In this document: piece by piece, positions 47,246 through 57,764 of the stretch
Numbering within the stretch: position 1 is the first letter of the stretch
Layout of the letters: each line of letters starts with the position of its first letter
Source of the DNA: Eutreptiella sp. 'Long Island Sound 2002'
Taxonomy: Eukaryota; Euglenozoa; Euglenophyceae; Eutreptiales; Eutreptiaceae
NCBI GenBank assembly: GCA_964036045.1
Contig: OZ038392.1
Location: 29,151,755-29,215,754, forward strand
DNA: 64,000 nucleotides
Reading direction: 5' to 3'
Notes under the pieces: model-generated
Told to the model about the DNA's origin: nothing
The model's input: only the letters and a program-made list of their open reading frames with translations
Database searches by the model: none
Program-made: the position numbers and the translations under genes

Positions 47246-48206
47246 GGGGTGGGGGTGGGGTTGGAGGGTGGGGTGGCTACCCGGTAGATTGAGGGTATGC
47301 CGAGTTGGGAATAATTACAAACGGTGTTGGGCTATGCCCTACCGACATCCACTCAACCCCAAACGCTCCTGGCGTCCCCACAGTCTGAGGGTTTGGTGGT
47401 GGTTGGGCCGAGAGTATTGGGGGTGTGTAGAGCACGGCGTTCCTGAAGGACACCCCCACTTTCTTTGTGTCTTTTTGGTCAGGAACACCGACGCCTCGGG
47501 GCTGCCGGCGACAGGCGGTCACTGGCCAACCGCTGGCGGCCAATCGCCAGCCGCCGGCGGTTGGCGGCCAAATTTCATTGGTTGGCTGCCCGTTCGGCCC
47601 CAAGGCCCCAAATACTTGGACGCCCGGAGCCTTTTCTTTTGTTTTTCCGGCCAAGAAACGTCCTGGTGTAAAATAGGGGATTCAACATGCAGGGGAGGCG
47701 CACGGATGCATTGGAAGAGGGGGGGGATACGCCCCCCGTGCAGGGCCTCTGCCTATGCCCAGCCACTGTCTCCCTCCCCGACGCCGACTGCCAGCTTCCA
47801 TGGCATTTGTGACCGACAGTAACCACCCCCGACCGCTTTGGCAACCTCGTCCAACCGCCTGTCTAACCGCTTCTGGGGCCGACTCTGAGGCCCCTTCCCT
47901 TCTAGTGCATCCGTGGGGAGGCGGTCTATTTTCTTTTCATTTTTTTCCCTTGCCAGCAACGGCAAGTACCTACTCAGAGATTCTGAAACACCACCGTCTG
48001 ACCAGTTTCCGCTCCCTTGGCTTCGATCATTCATGCCAGACTGGGCTGCTTGGGTTCCCAAGCTACTTCATAAGCCCAGATCGTGTGCCTCTCCCCCATT
48101 TGGTCCGTGTCTCTTACCAGCAGCCAATTGTCCCCGTCCACGGCACCAATGGAGACCAGAGCCACGGTTCCGCATGATTTGTGCATTTGTGCCGTCCGGT
48201 CCTGAA
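47246..48206. other. Segment between the 165-bp direct repeats
   Basis: Starts with GGGGGTG repeats. 47510-47570 has GCCAACCG/CGGTTGGC inverted words. 47701-47915 is a family-1 element. No gene recognised. Confidence 0.5.
47701..47915 (+). mobile_element. Family-1 element, copy 4, clearest termini
   Basis: 215 bp with 17-bp inverted termini: CACGGATGCATTGGAAG at the start and CTTCTAGTGCATCCGTG at the end, two mismatches. The body matches copies 1-3 (GACAGTAACC, CAACCGCCTGTCTAACCGC). The termini are longest here. A duplicated target site is not obvious. Non-coding. Confidence 0.85.
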
Positions 48207-48371
48207 CGGCGCAGGATGCGCCTAACGTCAGGGAGAACCGACCGCACATACGAGTGCACTCCTGGAACGACCTTAGACACCCGGGTTCTCAACAATAAGA
48301 AGGATTTACGAACACTGTGTTTGACCGCAAAAAATAAATTCTCCATGAGAATCATTTGGGGGGTGGGGGTG
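48207..48371 (+). repeat. 165-bp direct repeat, copy B
   Basis: See copy A. Both copies run into a GGGGTGGGGG block and a nearby CCGGTAGATTG. Confidence 0.95.
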
Positions 48372-50666
48372 GGGGGTGGGGTGGCTACCTGAGATAATGC
48401 CACCGGTAGATTGTTGCACCTTGGCTTTGTTGAGGCTGACAGTGAAAGTGCCAGGTTACAGTGACATATATCACACATTGCTTGGCCTAATACACACCTC
48501 CCGGGCTCTGGCTTCCAGAAAGGGTGAGCCCCGGGCAAGGGCTGTCGCTGCCGTCTGGGGACACCCGCCCAAACGTCATCCAGGACTCATCTCCAACTCT
48601 CATGACATTTGTTGAAATATTTTTTTTGAGATTTTGGGATCCAACCAGCAAGGCACACGCCTGTCTGTCAGGTGGCACCTGCTTCAAGCGTCACTTGGCG
48701 CAGCGACGCCGGTTGACTTGGCGGTCAGGCGACGCCCGTCGATGATTGGCCCCGTCCCTCCTTCCCTTGAACACGGCCCCCATCTCGGCCTGTGCCGTGC
48801 CCCGCTTGCGGGTGATATGGTGCAGCGACCTTCTAGTGGTTGTTGGTGTGGGCTCGACCCGGGTTTGGGCGGAGAATGATTTCTGCAGTCGGCCCCGAAG
48901 GTACCCCCTTGGGAAGCCAAAATTTCGCAGTTGGGGAAGGTACCCGGTGGTACCTTAGGTACGGGGGAGGGGGTTTACTCACACACACGAGGGTACCCCC
49001 CCCCGTGTCCAAGAACCACCTTGCGCAAGAACCGCCCCCTGGTTCTGCGGTCGAATTTTCCACATCACCTTTTTTTGCCAGGGTAATGGATTTTTCATGG
49101 TTCTGGTGGATGTGGGACAGCTATTCAGGTGTGCAGGACAACATTTCATGTGTGTTGCTACGGGTCCCCCCATCGGGGGGGACCCTATCAGTCAGTCACA
49201 GTCACACATACCCCTTAAACCCCTCCCCCCTGCTCTCGAACCCTTCCCCGAAGCAACCAGCCCCTGACAAGGTAACAAACAAAAGTCAGTTAAACACAGT
49301 TGAACATTAGATCCTTCCATGCACGTTGGAAGGCACACTACAGCCCAGTCAGCTGAGATTCAGTTCTTTGGTGTTCATTTGTCAATGTGGTTAAGTGTGG
49401 GAAAGGAGAGGGTGCGCATGCCGCGGCGCAACGCGCCGGAAAAATTTTTTTCCGCGGTACGGGGCTGCCCACGGTCATGCGCAAGAACCAACCCCTGGTT
49501 CCGCGGTCGAACATTGCCGGTTCCTGGACACAGCGGGGGGGGGTAAGGGTGTACCGTCCAGGCTGTACCGTGCCCCACACTCCTTGCCACCCTCAGGCGC
49601 GGGCCAGTCCACAATGTCCCACAAGGACTGCATCGAGGTGGCGTGCCGAAGTTCCAACTCGACCAGGGCGATCCCAACCGCCGTCCTGCTTCAACCGCCA
49701 GGATTGCACTTTTTGGCCCAATATGCATTGTTTAGGGGCCTCGGGGGGGGGGGGGGGGGGCTGAACATTGACTTGAAAGGAGTGCTGTTGGCGATTGGTG
49801 CATGTATGCACCTGAAGAGGATGGGGGTTCAAGGGTGCTAGCATGACGGAGTCCCATCGACTATTTGTGTAACGTAGAAACACGTCCATTTGCATGATGG
49901 GTGTGCATTTTGCCTGATGCTTTGCTCAGTGCTGAGGTTATTTGCTGTGAGCAAGGGCGAGCTGCAGTGCTTGTTGGAGAGCGTTGAAACGCCTGGTGGC
50001 TGCGTTTTGAACACAATGTAATGCATTGCATTGCAGATGATCCATGCAGTCGGGGTTTGATCTGCGGCCCTCCTCACACTTCGCTTGTGGCAGTCCAAAC
50101 TCCTCAGTACTTTCGGTGGGGCTTGGCGAGCATCCTGCGGTGGGACAATTCCGGGATCTGTCCTAGTCCCGCTTGCCATGCGGACCCGGCCTCGCACCCC
50201 AGTGCAGCACCTCAGCAACTGCCCACTGTCATTGTCAGTGTTCCTCCAAACAGCCTGACCCACAGCGTCACCTCAGGCCCACAAAAGGCAATTTCAAGGG
50301 CCTCTTTCATGAGTGCCTGCTGATGAGTAATGCCACTGTGCATATGGCAATTATCAACGTCAATTAAACTGACGAAAAGGGGAACTTCGATGAGGAGCAG
50401 TTGGAACAGGATTGTTTATGCACTGAACTCACTGTGTTGAGTCTTTGTAGGGTGGATGCGTTTGGCAGATTGGGTTTCGGGGGTTTGTTGCCTTTCATCA
50501 CTTTTGGACAATGTGGTGCACCCCCAACTGACGGCGCGTTGCAGCATGCCGCTGCATGCCACAGCACACCGGTGCGACTTTTTTCAAGGGACCCTTGGTG
50601 CCCACATCCCGCAGCTAGGTCATGTTTTAGTGGACAAGATTCTGTTTTTAAAGTTCAAAAACATGG

Positions 50667-50758
50667 AGGGGAACCGACGGTGGTTGGCGGATAACCGGCA
50701 GTGATTGGAGGGTAATCGACGGTGGTTGGTAGGTAACCAACGGCGGTTGGAGGGTAAA
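50667..50758 (+). repeat. ~24-bp tandem repeat, about four copies
   Basis: Degenerate unit ACCGACGGTGGTTGGNGGGT. Similar words occur at 29490-29545 (ACCGACGGCGGTTG). Confidence 0.75.
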
Positions 50759-51774
50759 CATCTGGACATATGGGTTGCGTCAGACTTTGCTGGTGAAACA
50801 GCAGTCGTCGAAATGAGCAAAAGTGGCGATGTCAGGACATACCGGGTTGCATCAGACTAAAGATAAAACATTCTTGATGGAACTGCAATGGCCATAATGT
50901 GCAGATTTGGCTGACCACCGGGCACTCCAGCTTTTTTTTGTCATTAAAACACGTCCTGCCCACCGCCCCCTGTTTCTCTTTGGTGCGATTGTGGCATTCC
51001 CTGCCATGCTCCAAACCTGATGCCAACAGCTCTGCAGGGAGCTAGGCGAGTGCGAAGGTCCAGGTGGAAAGAGGGAGAGAGTGAGATTTGTGTGTGGAAG
51101 AGATGCGGATGCCAAGAGAGAGTGAAGCAAGAGAAGGGCGTCACATGTTGGTGCGTGGCCAATAGGCATACTGTGTCCTATGGCCTACGCATGTGATATG
51201 ACGTGTCCTCTGTCACTGGCTAGTTCCAAAAAAAAAGGGCATCAGTGTCATGTTGTGCAGGACCGCAATTGTGGGCCACCACTTGTCAGACTTTCAGATG
51301 CTGTGGACTCTGGTGGGGGGTGGTGCACGGCACCCGGAGAAAAAACCTGGAACCTGGTGGAGTTGCGCTTGAGGCAGTGGATAATTGATTGATGGGACAA
51401 GCACATTGTGGAAATGCGGAAAATGGTCATTTCTCAAGGTGGCACCAACAGTGCCCAAATCTGCACCAAAGGCTGCACCCAAGCAGCCTGCAGCAAAGCC
51501 GGCTGCAGCCAGCTCATCCCTCCCTGTCCAGATGGGCAACATATGCAGCTCTGTGGGACCGTAAGCGGGTTGTTCTAGGGGGAGTATCAGACGCGGTGCG
51601 CGCGTGGTGCGGGTACTGGGGTTGTTCTATAGACCCTTTCAGCCAGTTTAGAGGCAACTGCACCCATTTTGGGGGGCTAAGACATCCCCAATCTGCATGT
51701 GTGCCTTGTTTTTGCTTTTGCAATGTCTTTTGTCATGTTCCCTTGTTTGTAGGCCTGTTGGTTTCAGCATCCAT

Positions 51775-51940
51775 GCAGAGCCCATCAGGAATTAACAGTG
51801 ACCATCCAGAGCCCACCAGGAAAGAACAACATCCATCCAGAGCCTCTGAGGAAATAACAATGACCATCCAAGGCCCACCAGGAAATAACAGCAATCATCC
51901 AGAGCCAATCAGGGGGAATGGTAATGCCTCAAGAGCCCAC
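51775..51940 (+). repeat. ~45-bp tandem repeat, about four copies
   Basis: CAGAGCCCACCAGGAAAGAA and CATCCAGAGCC motifs repeat with drift. Just upstream of gene 2. Confidence 0.75.
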
Positions 51941-52343
51941 CAGGTACCATTTACAACTCGTCTCCCAGTAGACCATCTCCTACCGAAGTTGTTCAAATAC
52001 CTGACGCGGTGCACGCGCGGTGCGGATACTCCCCCCTACGGACCACACTGGGACGATCGAATCACACCCGAGGAGCCTCCAAGATACAGCACTTTAAGGT
52101 TCCCCAAACGCAAATCGTCTGCTCGGGTATTTGTTCAAATACCCTACGCGGTGCGCGTACTCCATTGCAAAGTAGCCACACCAACACCACCACGGCCACC
52201 GGCACCAGCAACAACAGTTGGCTATTCCCATGTCACTGTCAGTCTGTTGAACAGTCTTCTTGGCATGTTTTCGTGGCCGCATTGTGGCACTTTTGGACAA
52301 GCCGCTTCTGTGACCGCTGACACTGCTGACAACATAACAAAAA

Positions 52344-53261
52344 ATGGCCATTCCATCCCTCGGTCCATTCCACTCATTACCAGTACCTCTTGCAGGATTC
52401 GAATGCAGCATCGATGCCCAGGAATACAGTTGGACGTCTCCCACCGGTGGTGCTGCTCTTCGTGGTGACCTCGCCCCTGTGGAGCGCATTGTCTTCTCAG
52501 ACGCCTACCGTGAGCACATCGGCCTGTCCCCGCACATCACTAGGGCGGCTTGGGCGTACCCCTGCCCCACTGCAGCGAGAGGAGACGACCCCATCAGCCG
52601 CTTTCTCACAGTCGGGGGCTTCCTGTACCTTGATGCCACTGATGCCGTTGTCACCATTGTCCAGGCGTTGCCTGGGGGGCAGCCGCCCGCCTTCACCTTT
52701 TCTGGTCCCTATCCCCTGCCACCCAAGGCCATCGGGGCCCTTGAGGACGCCGGACGGTTACATCCGGTCACCGCACAGTCGCTCCTCCGATTGGGGGTGA
52801 AGGACTTTGCGTGGCTGGCAGCGGGAGAGCAGTACCCCGGCATGCTCGAAGCCAACCACTCAGGTGCCTTTGCTTACCGCTGCCGGCAGTCCAGCCAACA
52901 CTGCTACTTCTGCTGCGACGCCAGCGTCCCCGTGCGGCACCCATATGGCAGGTCCCCCGGGGGGCTGCACACGCAGGTCCACACCATCAACCTCCAGCGG
53001 GCCATCCGGTTAGCAGAGGCCTTGCGCGACGTGCCCGTCCGCGACAGCCCCCCGGCCACGGCCGTCGTTGACTTCAACATCCACACGGAGCACGACGTGT
53101 TTGCCGATTACGTGAAGCAGGTCGTGGACACGGTGGTCCACTGCCTCCCCTCCACCGCTGACTCGCCACCGTCGACGTGGACCAGGCTGCAGGAGACCGC
53201 TGAGGAGCTGCTTGCGGAGCTCGACCGGCGGGTTGCCCAAGACAACCAGCGGACGGTGTAG
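52344..53261 (+). CDS. Unknown protein, main exon; ends at an in-frame TAG
   Basis: 305 codons from ATG 52344 to TAG 53259-53261. Alternatively the exon begins at 52396 after the acceptor CTCTTGCAG. Clear coding character: FECSIDAQEYSW, FLTVGGFLYLDATDAVVTIV, GRLHPVTAQSLLRLGVKDFA, then a Cys/His-rich patch (CRQSSQHCYFCCDASVPVRH) and a helical end (RLQETAEELLAELDRRVAQD). No family recognised. Third positions are less GC-biased than in the long gene. After the TAG the same frame continues open for 96 codons through an ATG at 53295 to the next donor, so the TAG may be a nonsense change, a readthrough site, a sequencing error, or be removed by an unrecognised small intron. Confidence 0.65.
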   Translation: MAIPSLGPFHSLPVPLAGFECSIDAQEYSWTSPTGGAALRGDLAPVERIVFSDAYREHIGLSPHITRAAWAYPCPTAARGDDPISRFLTVGGFLYLDATDAVVTIVQALPGGQPPAFTFSGPYPLPPKAIGALEDAGRLHPVTAQSLLRLGVKDFAWLAAGEQYPGMLEANHSGAFAYRCRQSSQHCYFCCDASVPVRHPYGRSPGGLHTQVHTINLQRAIRLAEALRDVPVRDSPPATAVVDFNIHTEHDVFADYVKQVVDTVVHCLPSTADSPPSTWTRLQETAEELLAELDRRVAQDNQRTV

Positions 53262-53549
53262 TCCGCAGCGGCGGGGATCAAGAAAGCAAGCCGCATGGAG
53301 GACGGGCTGGTGAGCCACCAGTTGGATCAAGGGCCAAACGCGCTGCTGCTCCCTCCCAAGTACGTCCCGGTGCTCGACCTCCCCAATGTGCTGAACCGCA
53401 TCACGCTGCAGCATGCCACGGAGTACGCCATCTGCAGCTTCTGCGGCCGCATCACCTCCGATGACATGGAGGACCATCTGCGGGTGCACCATCCAGAACA
53501 GTACACCAGCGCCGGGGCGCTCCCACCACTTGTGCACCCTACGATGCAG
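53262..53549 (+). CDS. In-frame continuation with a C2H2-like finger
   Basis: Same frame as the preceding 305 codons; ATG at 53295. Encodes KYVPVLDLPNVLNRI and CSFCGRITSDDMEDHLRVHH, a C2H2-type spacing (C-x2-C-x12-H-x4-H or similar). Ends CCTACGATGCAG before a GTGTGTGT donor, phase 0. Could be a separate downstream ORF, but only 33 bp separate it from the TAG and the frame agrees. Confidence 0.55.
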
Positions 53550-53576
53550 GTGTGTGTATGTGTGTGCCTGTGTGCA

Positions 53577-53659
<83 letters not shown>

Positions 53660-53661
53660 AG
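53550..53661 (+). other. 112-bp intron made of (TG)n
   Basis: Donor CAG|GTGTGTGT and acceptor TGTACAG|. Nearly the whole intron is alternating TG (about 53580-53657 without interruption). Removal keeps the frame (phase 0 on both sides). Confidence 0.7.
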
Positions 53662-53705
53662 CTAGTCCACTGGCTCAATAAGAACACACAATGGGACAGC
53701 CAAAG
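53662..53705 (+). CDS. Short exon of gene 2
   Basis: 44 nt encoding LVHWLNKNTQWDSQ, donor AAAG|GTATAC, phase 2. If that donor is not used, the frame reads on for 32 codons to TAG at 53803. Confidence 0.45.
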
Positions 53706-54669
53706 GTATACTGACACCATAATTCCACCGTACTTCCGGCCTGAGGGGTACACACCAACGTGGTGCTCCGACATACATCTGCTGAAGAAACGAACAGGCC
53801 TGTAGTTTTTGTGTGTGTGTGGTGGGGTGGGGGCACCCAGCACAGAAAATTTTAGGTTTTGCTTTGCATGGTCTGGGCGGTATTGAACATGAACTCCTTC
53901 GTGGATAATTGAGGTCTGAGGGAGGGTCAGCCTGGTGAACTACAGCAAACAGAATCAATGCATTTGCGCTGTGTCCTCTTTACCAGACCGAAAGACTTCC
54001 AGGACTGCTCTGCAGTTCCTGGGGAGTTCCTCCAACCGCTTTTCTTTGCTCTGTTCTTGTCTCGCGGTTCTCGACGTGTGTGTACATACATACACACATC
54101 TCCTGCCTGCACTGTGACGGACCTGTACTGGTCTGTGCGGACTGCTGCTATGTGACCGGACCGTTGGTGCAGCGGCCGGTTTCCTGTAGAAGTCAGCGAT
54201 CACAGTGAGGCGTCACACCAAGGTGCTCGCTGGTGGAGAGAGATAAGTTGGTAAACCCAAGTTGCAGCTGGCTCTGAGCACCAGTCACTTACTGCCTGAT
54301 GCTTGTGTGCCTGCTGGTTCCTCCATAAGGTTTTGTGGACTAGGTATACACATGTTTCTTACCCGCTTTTCTTGCTCTGTTCTTGTTTTGGGGTCCCCCA
54401 CGTGTGTTTGTGTGCACGTTTGTTAGTTTGTGTGTGTGTGTGTGTGTGTGTGACACGTGGGCGGGGGAACTTCTGACAGTAGCCGCGTGGATGCAAGTGG
54501 CCCTCTTGTCCGGATACACACGTCGTGCTGTCCTCAGAGCCACCCACTCGGTAGTGATAAGAGGGTTGTCCACAGGGCCACAAGATTGTAATGCCACTGT
54601 GAAATTTATCTACCACATAGGACCCCGTCTCCCCATGCCGCGACCATGTGCCGTTGCTACCACCCTCAG

Positions 54670-54830
54670 GTGGATACGCCGACACGCCATGTGGCAGGGA
54701 ACAGAGTACGGTAGCTGGTCCCTACCCCTTCACTTGCGCCCAGGAAACACGTCATGGGCGTGGTGCCTTGATTATACAGCCCTACAAGAACACGCCCACA
54801 CTCTCCATCGAAAATTACAGCCGTCATTGT
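54670..54830 (+). CDS. Probable further exon of gene 2
   Basis: Acceptor CACCCTCAG, with the first base completing the phase-2 codon from 53705. Encodes a Trp-rich segment (WIRRHAMWQGTEYGSWSLPL, TSWAWCLDYTALQEHAHTLH). The 3' end lies at one of several GTGTGTG positions near 54826-54834. Protein-like composition, but no family. Confidence 0.4.
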
Positions 54831-55263
54831 GTGTGTGTGGGCCAGCTGTTACGCGGGTCTCCTGTCGTGAAACCTCCATGCCCCCCTAGATATGCGCGCA
54901 TAGCAAAGTTTAATGAACAGTGGTTGTTCCAAGCATGTAAGGGTTGCTGTGTAGTCCAGATTCATTCTCTCCCCTCCTGGGCCGGGGTGTTAAGGTCAGG
55001 GTAAGTTCAAGGGCTTCTGACTCACCTGCTGATGATATGCATGCACTGTACTCTCGTCCGCTACACCCCTGTAGAAAGGCGCCTAGCCTTATGACTTCAT
55101 GACAGCTTCAATGCTTCTCCTTTGCTTTGTGCGGTTTTGGTTGCCAACTGGCCTGATGAGGTGTTCCGGGTGCCATCCGATTTGCTGTGCTCATGATAAA
55201 CACCAGTGGTCTTATCGTTTGGTTCCTGCACAAGTGTGTGTGTCCGTACCCGTACCCCTACAG

Positions 55264-55332
55264 TACTGCGAAATCCTGTTTCAAGCCAGCTTGGCGCAAC
55301 ACACCTGGTGGTCTGACCTACGACGGTGGGCA
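55264..55332 (+). CDS. Probable short exon of gene 2
   Basis: 69 nt, acceptor CCCTACAG, donor GCA|GTTAAC, phase 0. Encodes YCEILFQASLAQHTWWSDLR and RWA. Tentative. Confidence 0.35.
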
Positions 55333-55463
55333 GTTAACAACATACAACATACAACACACCAAACAGAAAGCGCGCCTACATTACCACCACCCTGTTACAC
55401 ATCCTGCACGGGCTGCGCCAAGCTAAACAACTAAGAGATGACCACAGCATTATATCCCTACAG

Positions 55464-55640
55464 GTGGTGCCCCGTGACACCGCACAGCAAGTCTGCCTGC
55501 CGTTCCACGTGGCCGGCAGTGTGGTTGTCCCCAACTTACCCACCTCACAGAAAAGGATCATTACCAACTTTCTCTGCCGCGCCCTCCACAACTCTTCTCT
55601 AGAGGCTTATGAGTGCCAGGCCCGATGTTTGATTGCATGA
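55464..55640 (+). CDS. Probable terminal exon of gene 2
   Basis: 177 nt, acceptor CCCTACAG, phase 0, stop TGA at 55638-55640. Encodes 58 residues with HVAGSVVVPNLPTSQKRIIT and NFLCRALHNSSLEAYECQ. It ends 168 bp before the ATG of the second ART gene. Confidence 0.45.
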   Translation: MVPRDTAQQVCLPFHVAGSVVVPNLPTSQKRIITNFLCRALHNSSLEAYECQARCLIA

Positions 55641-55808
55641 GGTTCTGGGCTTTTTGGCCAATGGGGGGCACCTCCTTCTGTTCCATCGTCTGTAGCGCCG
55701 GAACTCCAACGAAGCGCTGCACACGGTCACTGATGTATACTACGGGTGTCTGCACGAACGCACCCATGCCCTCGTTCCGTCCCGCTGTGAGTGACTGCAC
55801 CTTCCGCT

Positions 55809-56868
55809 ATGCAGGACGTGATCGGCCGGGCCTACGCTGTGAAGCCTGTGGACAAGAACTCCAACCCCCTCCCGCCGCTGCCCGCCGTCTCGTTGTACAC
55901 CCTCGAGACCGAAATCTACTCCGCGTTGAATCGGAGTATTCGCGACTTCGACGAGCTCCAAATGGACCGCTGGCGCCCCTACGCGTACTACCTCGAGCGG
56001 GAGCTGCAGAGCCTGCCCGCGTTCAAAGGCCACGTCTTCCGCGCCATGGACGCCAAGATGGACGGCGGCCTGTACGCCGAGGGCAACCTGGTGACGTGGC
56101 AGCAATTCTCGAGCTCGACCTGCAGCGCGCTGGTGGTGAAGAACTTCCTGGGCAGAGAAGGAGTCGACTGGGACGCTGTTCCTGATCACCTCCAAGACCG
56201 GGCGGCTGGTGGCCCCCTACTCGGCGTTCCCGGAGGAGGCGGAGGTCCTGTTCCCGACCAACTGCCAGTTCCGGGTGCTGCACCAGCACTCGATGCAGGT
56301 GAAGCGCCTGCTGCAGTGGGCGGTCCGCAAGGACATGAGCAACGTCATGGTGGTGGAGATGGAGGAGGTGGTCCTGGGTACCGTGGGGGACCTCCTCGCC
56401 GCCCTCACGCCCGCGGAGCGCCTCCGCGGCGCGTTCTGGATCGAGGCCCTGAAGAACCACGCCGCGTACGCCCCGCGGCAGGCGGCGCGGCACGAGTACG
56501 CGGCAGAGGGCCGGCAGGCGGTGGAGAGCGCGTTCCTGAGCGCGTCGAAGGCGCGCGGGAACGCCATGGTGGCGGAGCTGTTCATGGCCTTCATGCCCGA
56601 GCTGTCCAGCCTCCGGGAGGCGGTCACGAGCAGCATTGAGGCCGGCAGTTCGGACGTCGCGATGCGCTTCTTGGCGAAGGGCTACAGCCCGCACCTGTGC
56701 GTGTCCCGGGACCGCGCGCATCGCCTGAAGCCGCTGCACGTGGAGGTGAGCGCGGCAGCGCCCGAGACGCCCATTGCGCTCCCCATCGTGGAGTTTGATG
56801 CGCACGCGATCCCTCTTAAGGGGCAGGTGGTGGTGATCAGGGAGCAGCACGACGAGAGGGTGCCGCAG
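55809..56868 (+). CDS. Second ART-like protein, main exon, with one frame break
   Basis: Starts at ATG 55809, or as an internal exon at 55815 after CTATGCAG. Motifs in order: VSLYTLETEIYSALNRSIRD (the YT..Y..LN..R signature), the first-motif arginine in GHVFRAMD, the second motif FSSSTCSALVV, a strand with TLFLITSKTGRLV, and the catalytic turn FPEEAEVLFPTN with E-x-E. This is the arginine-specific ART pattern. A helical region follows (LLQWAVRKDMSNVMVVEMEE, TPAERLRGAFWIEALKNH), then VEFDAHAIPLKGQVVVIREQ. One extra base lies between the second motif and the following strand, at about 56148-56152: the first part reads in one frame, the rest in the next. The cause may be a G-run miscall, a real disruption or programmed shifting. 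Ends CCGCAG|GTACCC. Confidence 0.75.
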
Positions 56869-57764
56869 GTACCCACCCTCACCCAACCCTCACCCAACCC
56901 TCACCCAACCCTCACCCAACCCTCACCCAACCCTCATCCAACCCTCACCCAACCCTCACCCAACCCTCACCAACCCTCACCCAACCCTCACCCAACCCTC
57001 ACCCAACCCTCACCCAACCCTCACCCAACCCTCACCCAACCCTCACCCAACCCTCACCAACCCTCACCAACCCTCACCCAACCCTCACCCAACCCTCACC
57101 AACCCTCACCCAACCCTCACCCAACCCTCACCCAACCCTCACCCAACCCTCACCCAACCCTCACCCAACCCTCACCCAACCCTCACCCAACCCTCACCCA
57201 ACCCTCACCAACCCTCACCAACCCTCACCCAACCCTCACCCAACCCTGACCAACCCTCACCCAACCCTCACCCAACCCTCACCAAGCCTCACCCAACCCT
57301 CACCAACCCTCACCCAACCCTCACCCAACCCTCACCCAACCCTCACCCAACCCTCACCAACCCTCACCCAACCCTCACCCAACCCTCACCCAACCCTCAC
57401 CCAACCCTCACCCAACCCTCACCAACCCTCACCCAACCCTCACCCAACCCTCACCCAACCCTCACCCAACCCTCACCCAACCCTCACCCAACCCTCACCC
57501 AACCCTCACCCAACCCTCACCCAACCCTCACCAACCCTCACCCAACCCTCACCCAACCCTCACCCAACCCTCACCCAACCCTCACCCAACCCTCACCCAA
57601 CCCTCACCCAACCCTCACCAACCCTCACCCAACCCTCACCCAACCCTCACCCAACCCTCACCCAACCCTCACCCAACCCTCACCCAACCCTGACCCAACC
57701 CTGACCCAACCCTCACCAACCCTCACCCAACCCTCACCCAACCCTCACCCAACGCTCTCCTAAG
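56869..57764 (+). other. Intron almost entirely an 11-bp repeat
   Basis: About 80 units of CCCTCACCCAA with 10-bp variants (CCCTCACCAA) and a few T/G changes. Donor CAG|GTACCC, acceptor CTCTCCTAAG|. The complementary strand is G-rich (TTGGGTGAGGG), telomere-like in style but not any telomere repeat I know. Confidence 0.8.

Larger units (their letters stand above)
48372..52343. other. Region without confident genes
   Basis: 4 kb. 48985-49560 contains two blocks sharing GCGCAAGAACC and CCCTGGTTC and a near-inverted pair (ACCCCCCCCCGTGTCC/GGACACAGCGGGGGG). 50667-50758 is a ~24-bp repeat. 51775-51940 is a ~45-bp repeat. An open frame of 359 codons at 51389-52468 runs through repeats and into the next gene in another frame; I do not accept it as a gene. 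Confidence 0.45.

Noticed and set aside
51389-52468. 359-codon plus-strand frame
   Set aside because: Runs through a ~45-bp repeat and overlaps gene 2 in another frame; no domain and irregular composition.
56869-57764. Chromosome end (telomere)
   Set aside because: The array is internal, bordered by splice sites and coding sequence on both sides, with an 11/10-bp unit that is not a known telomere repeat.
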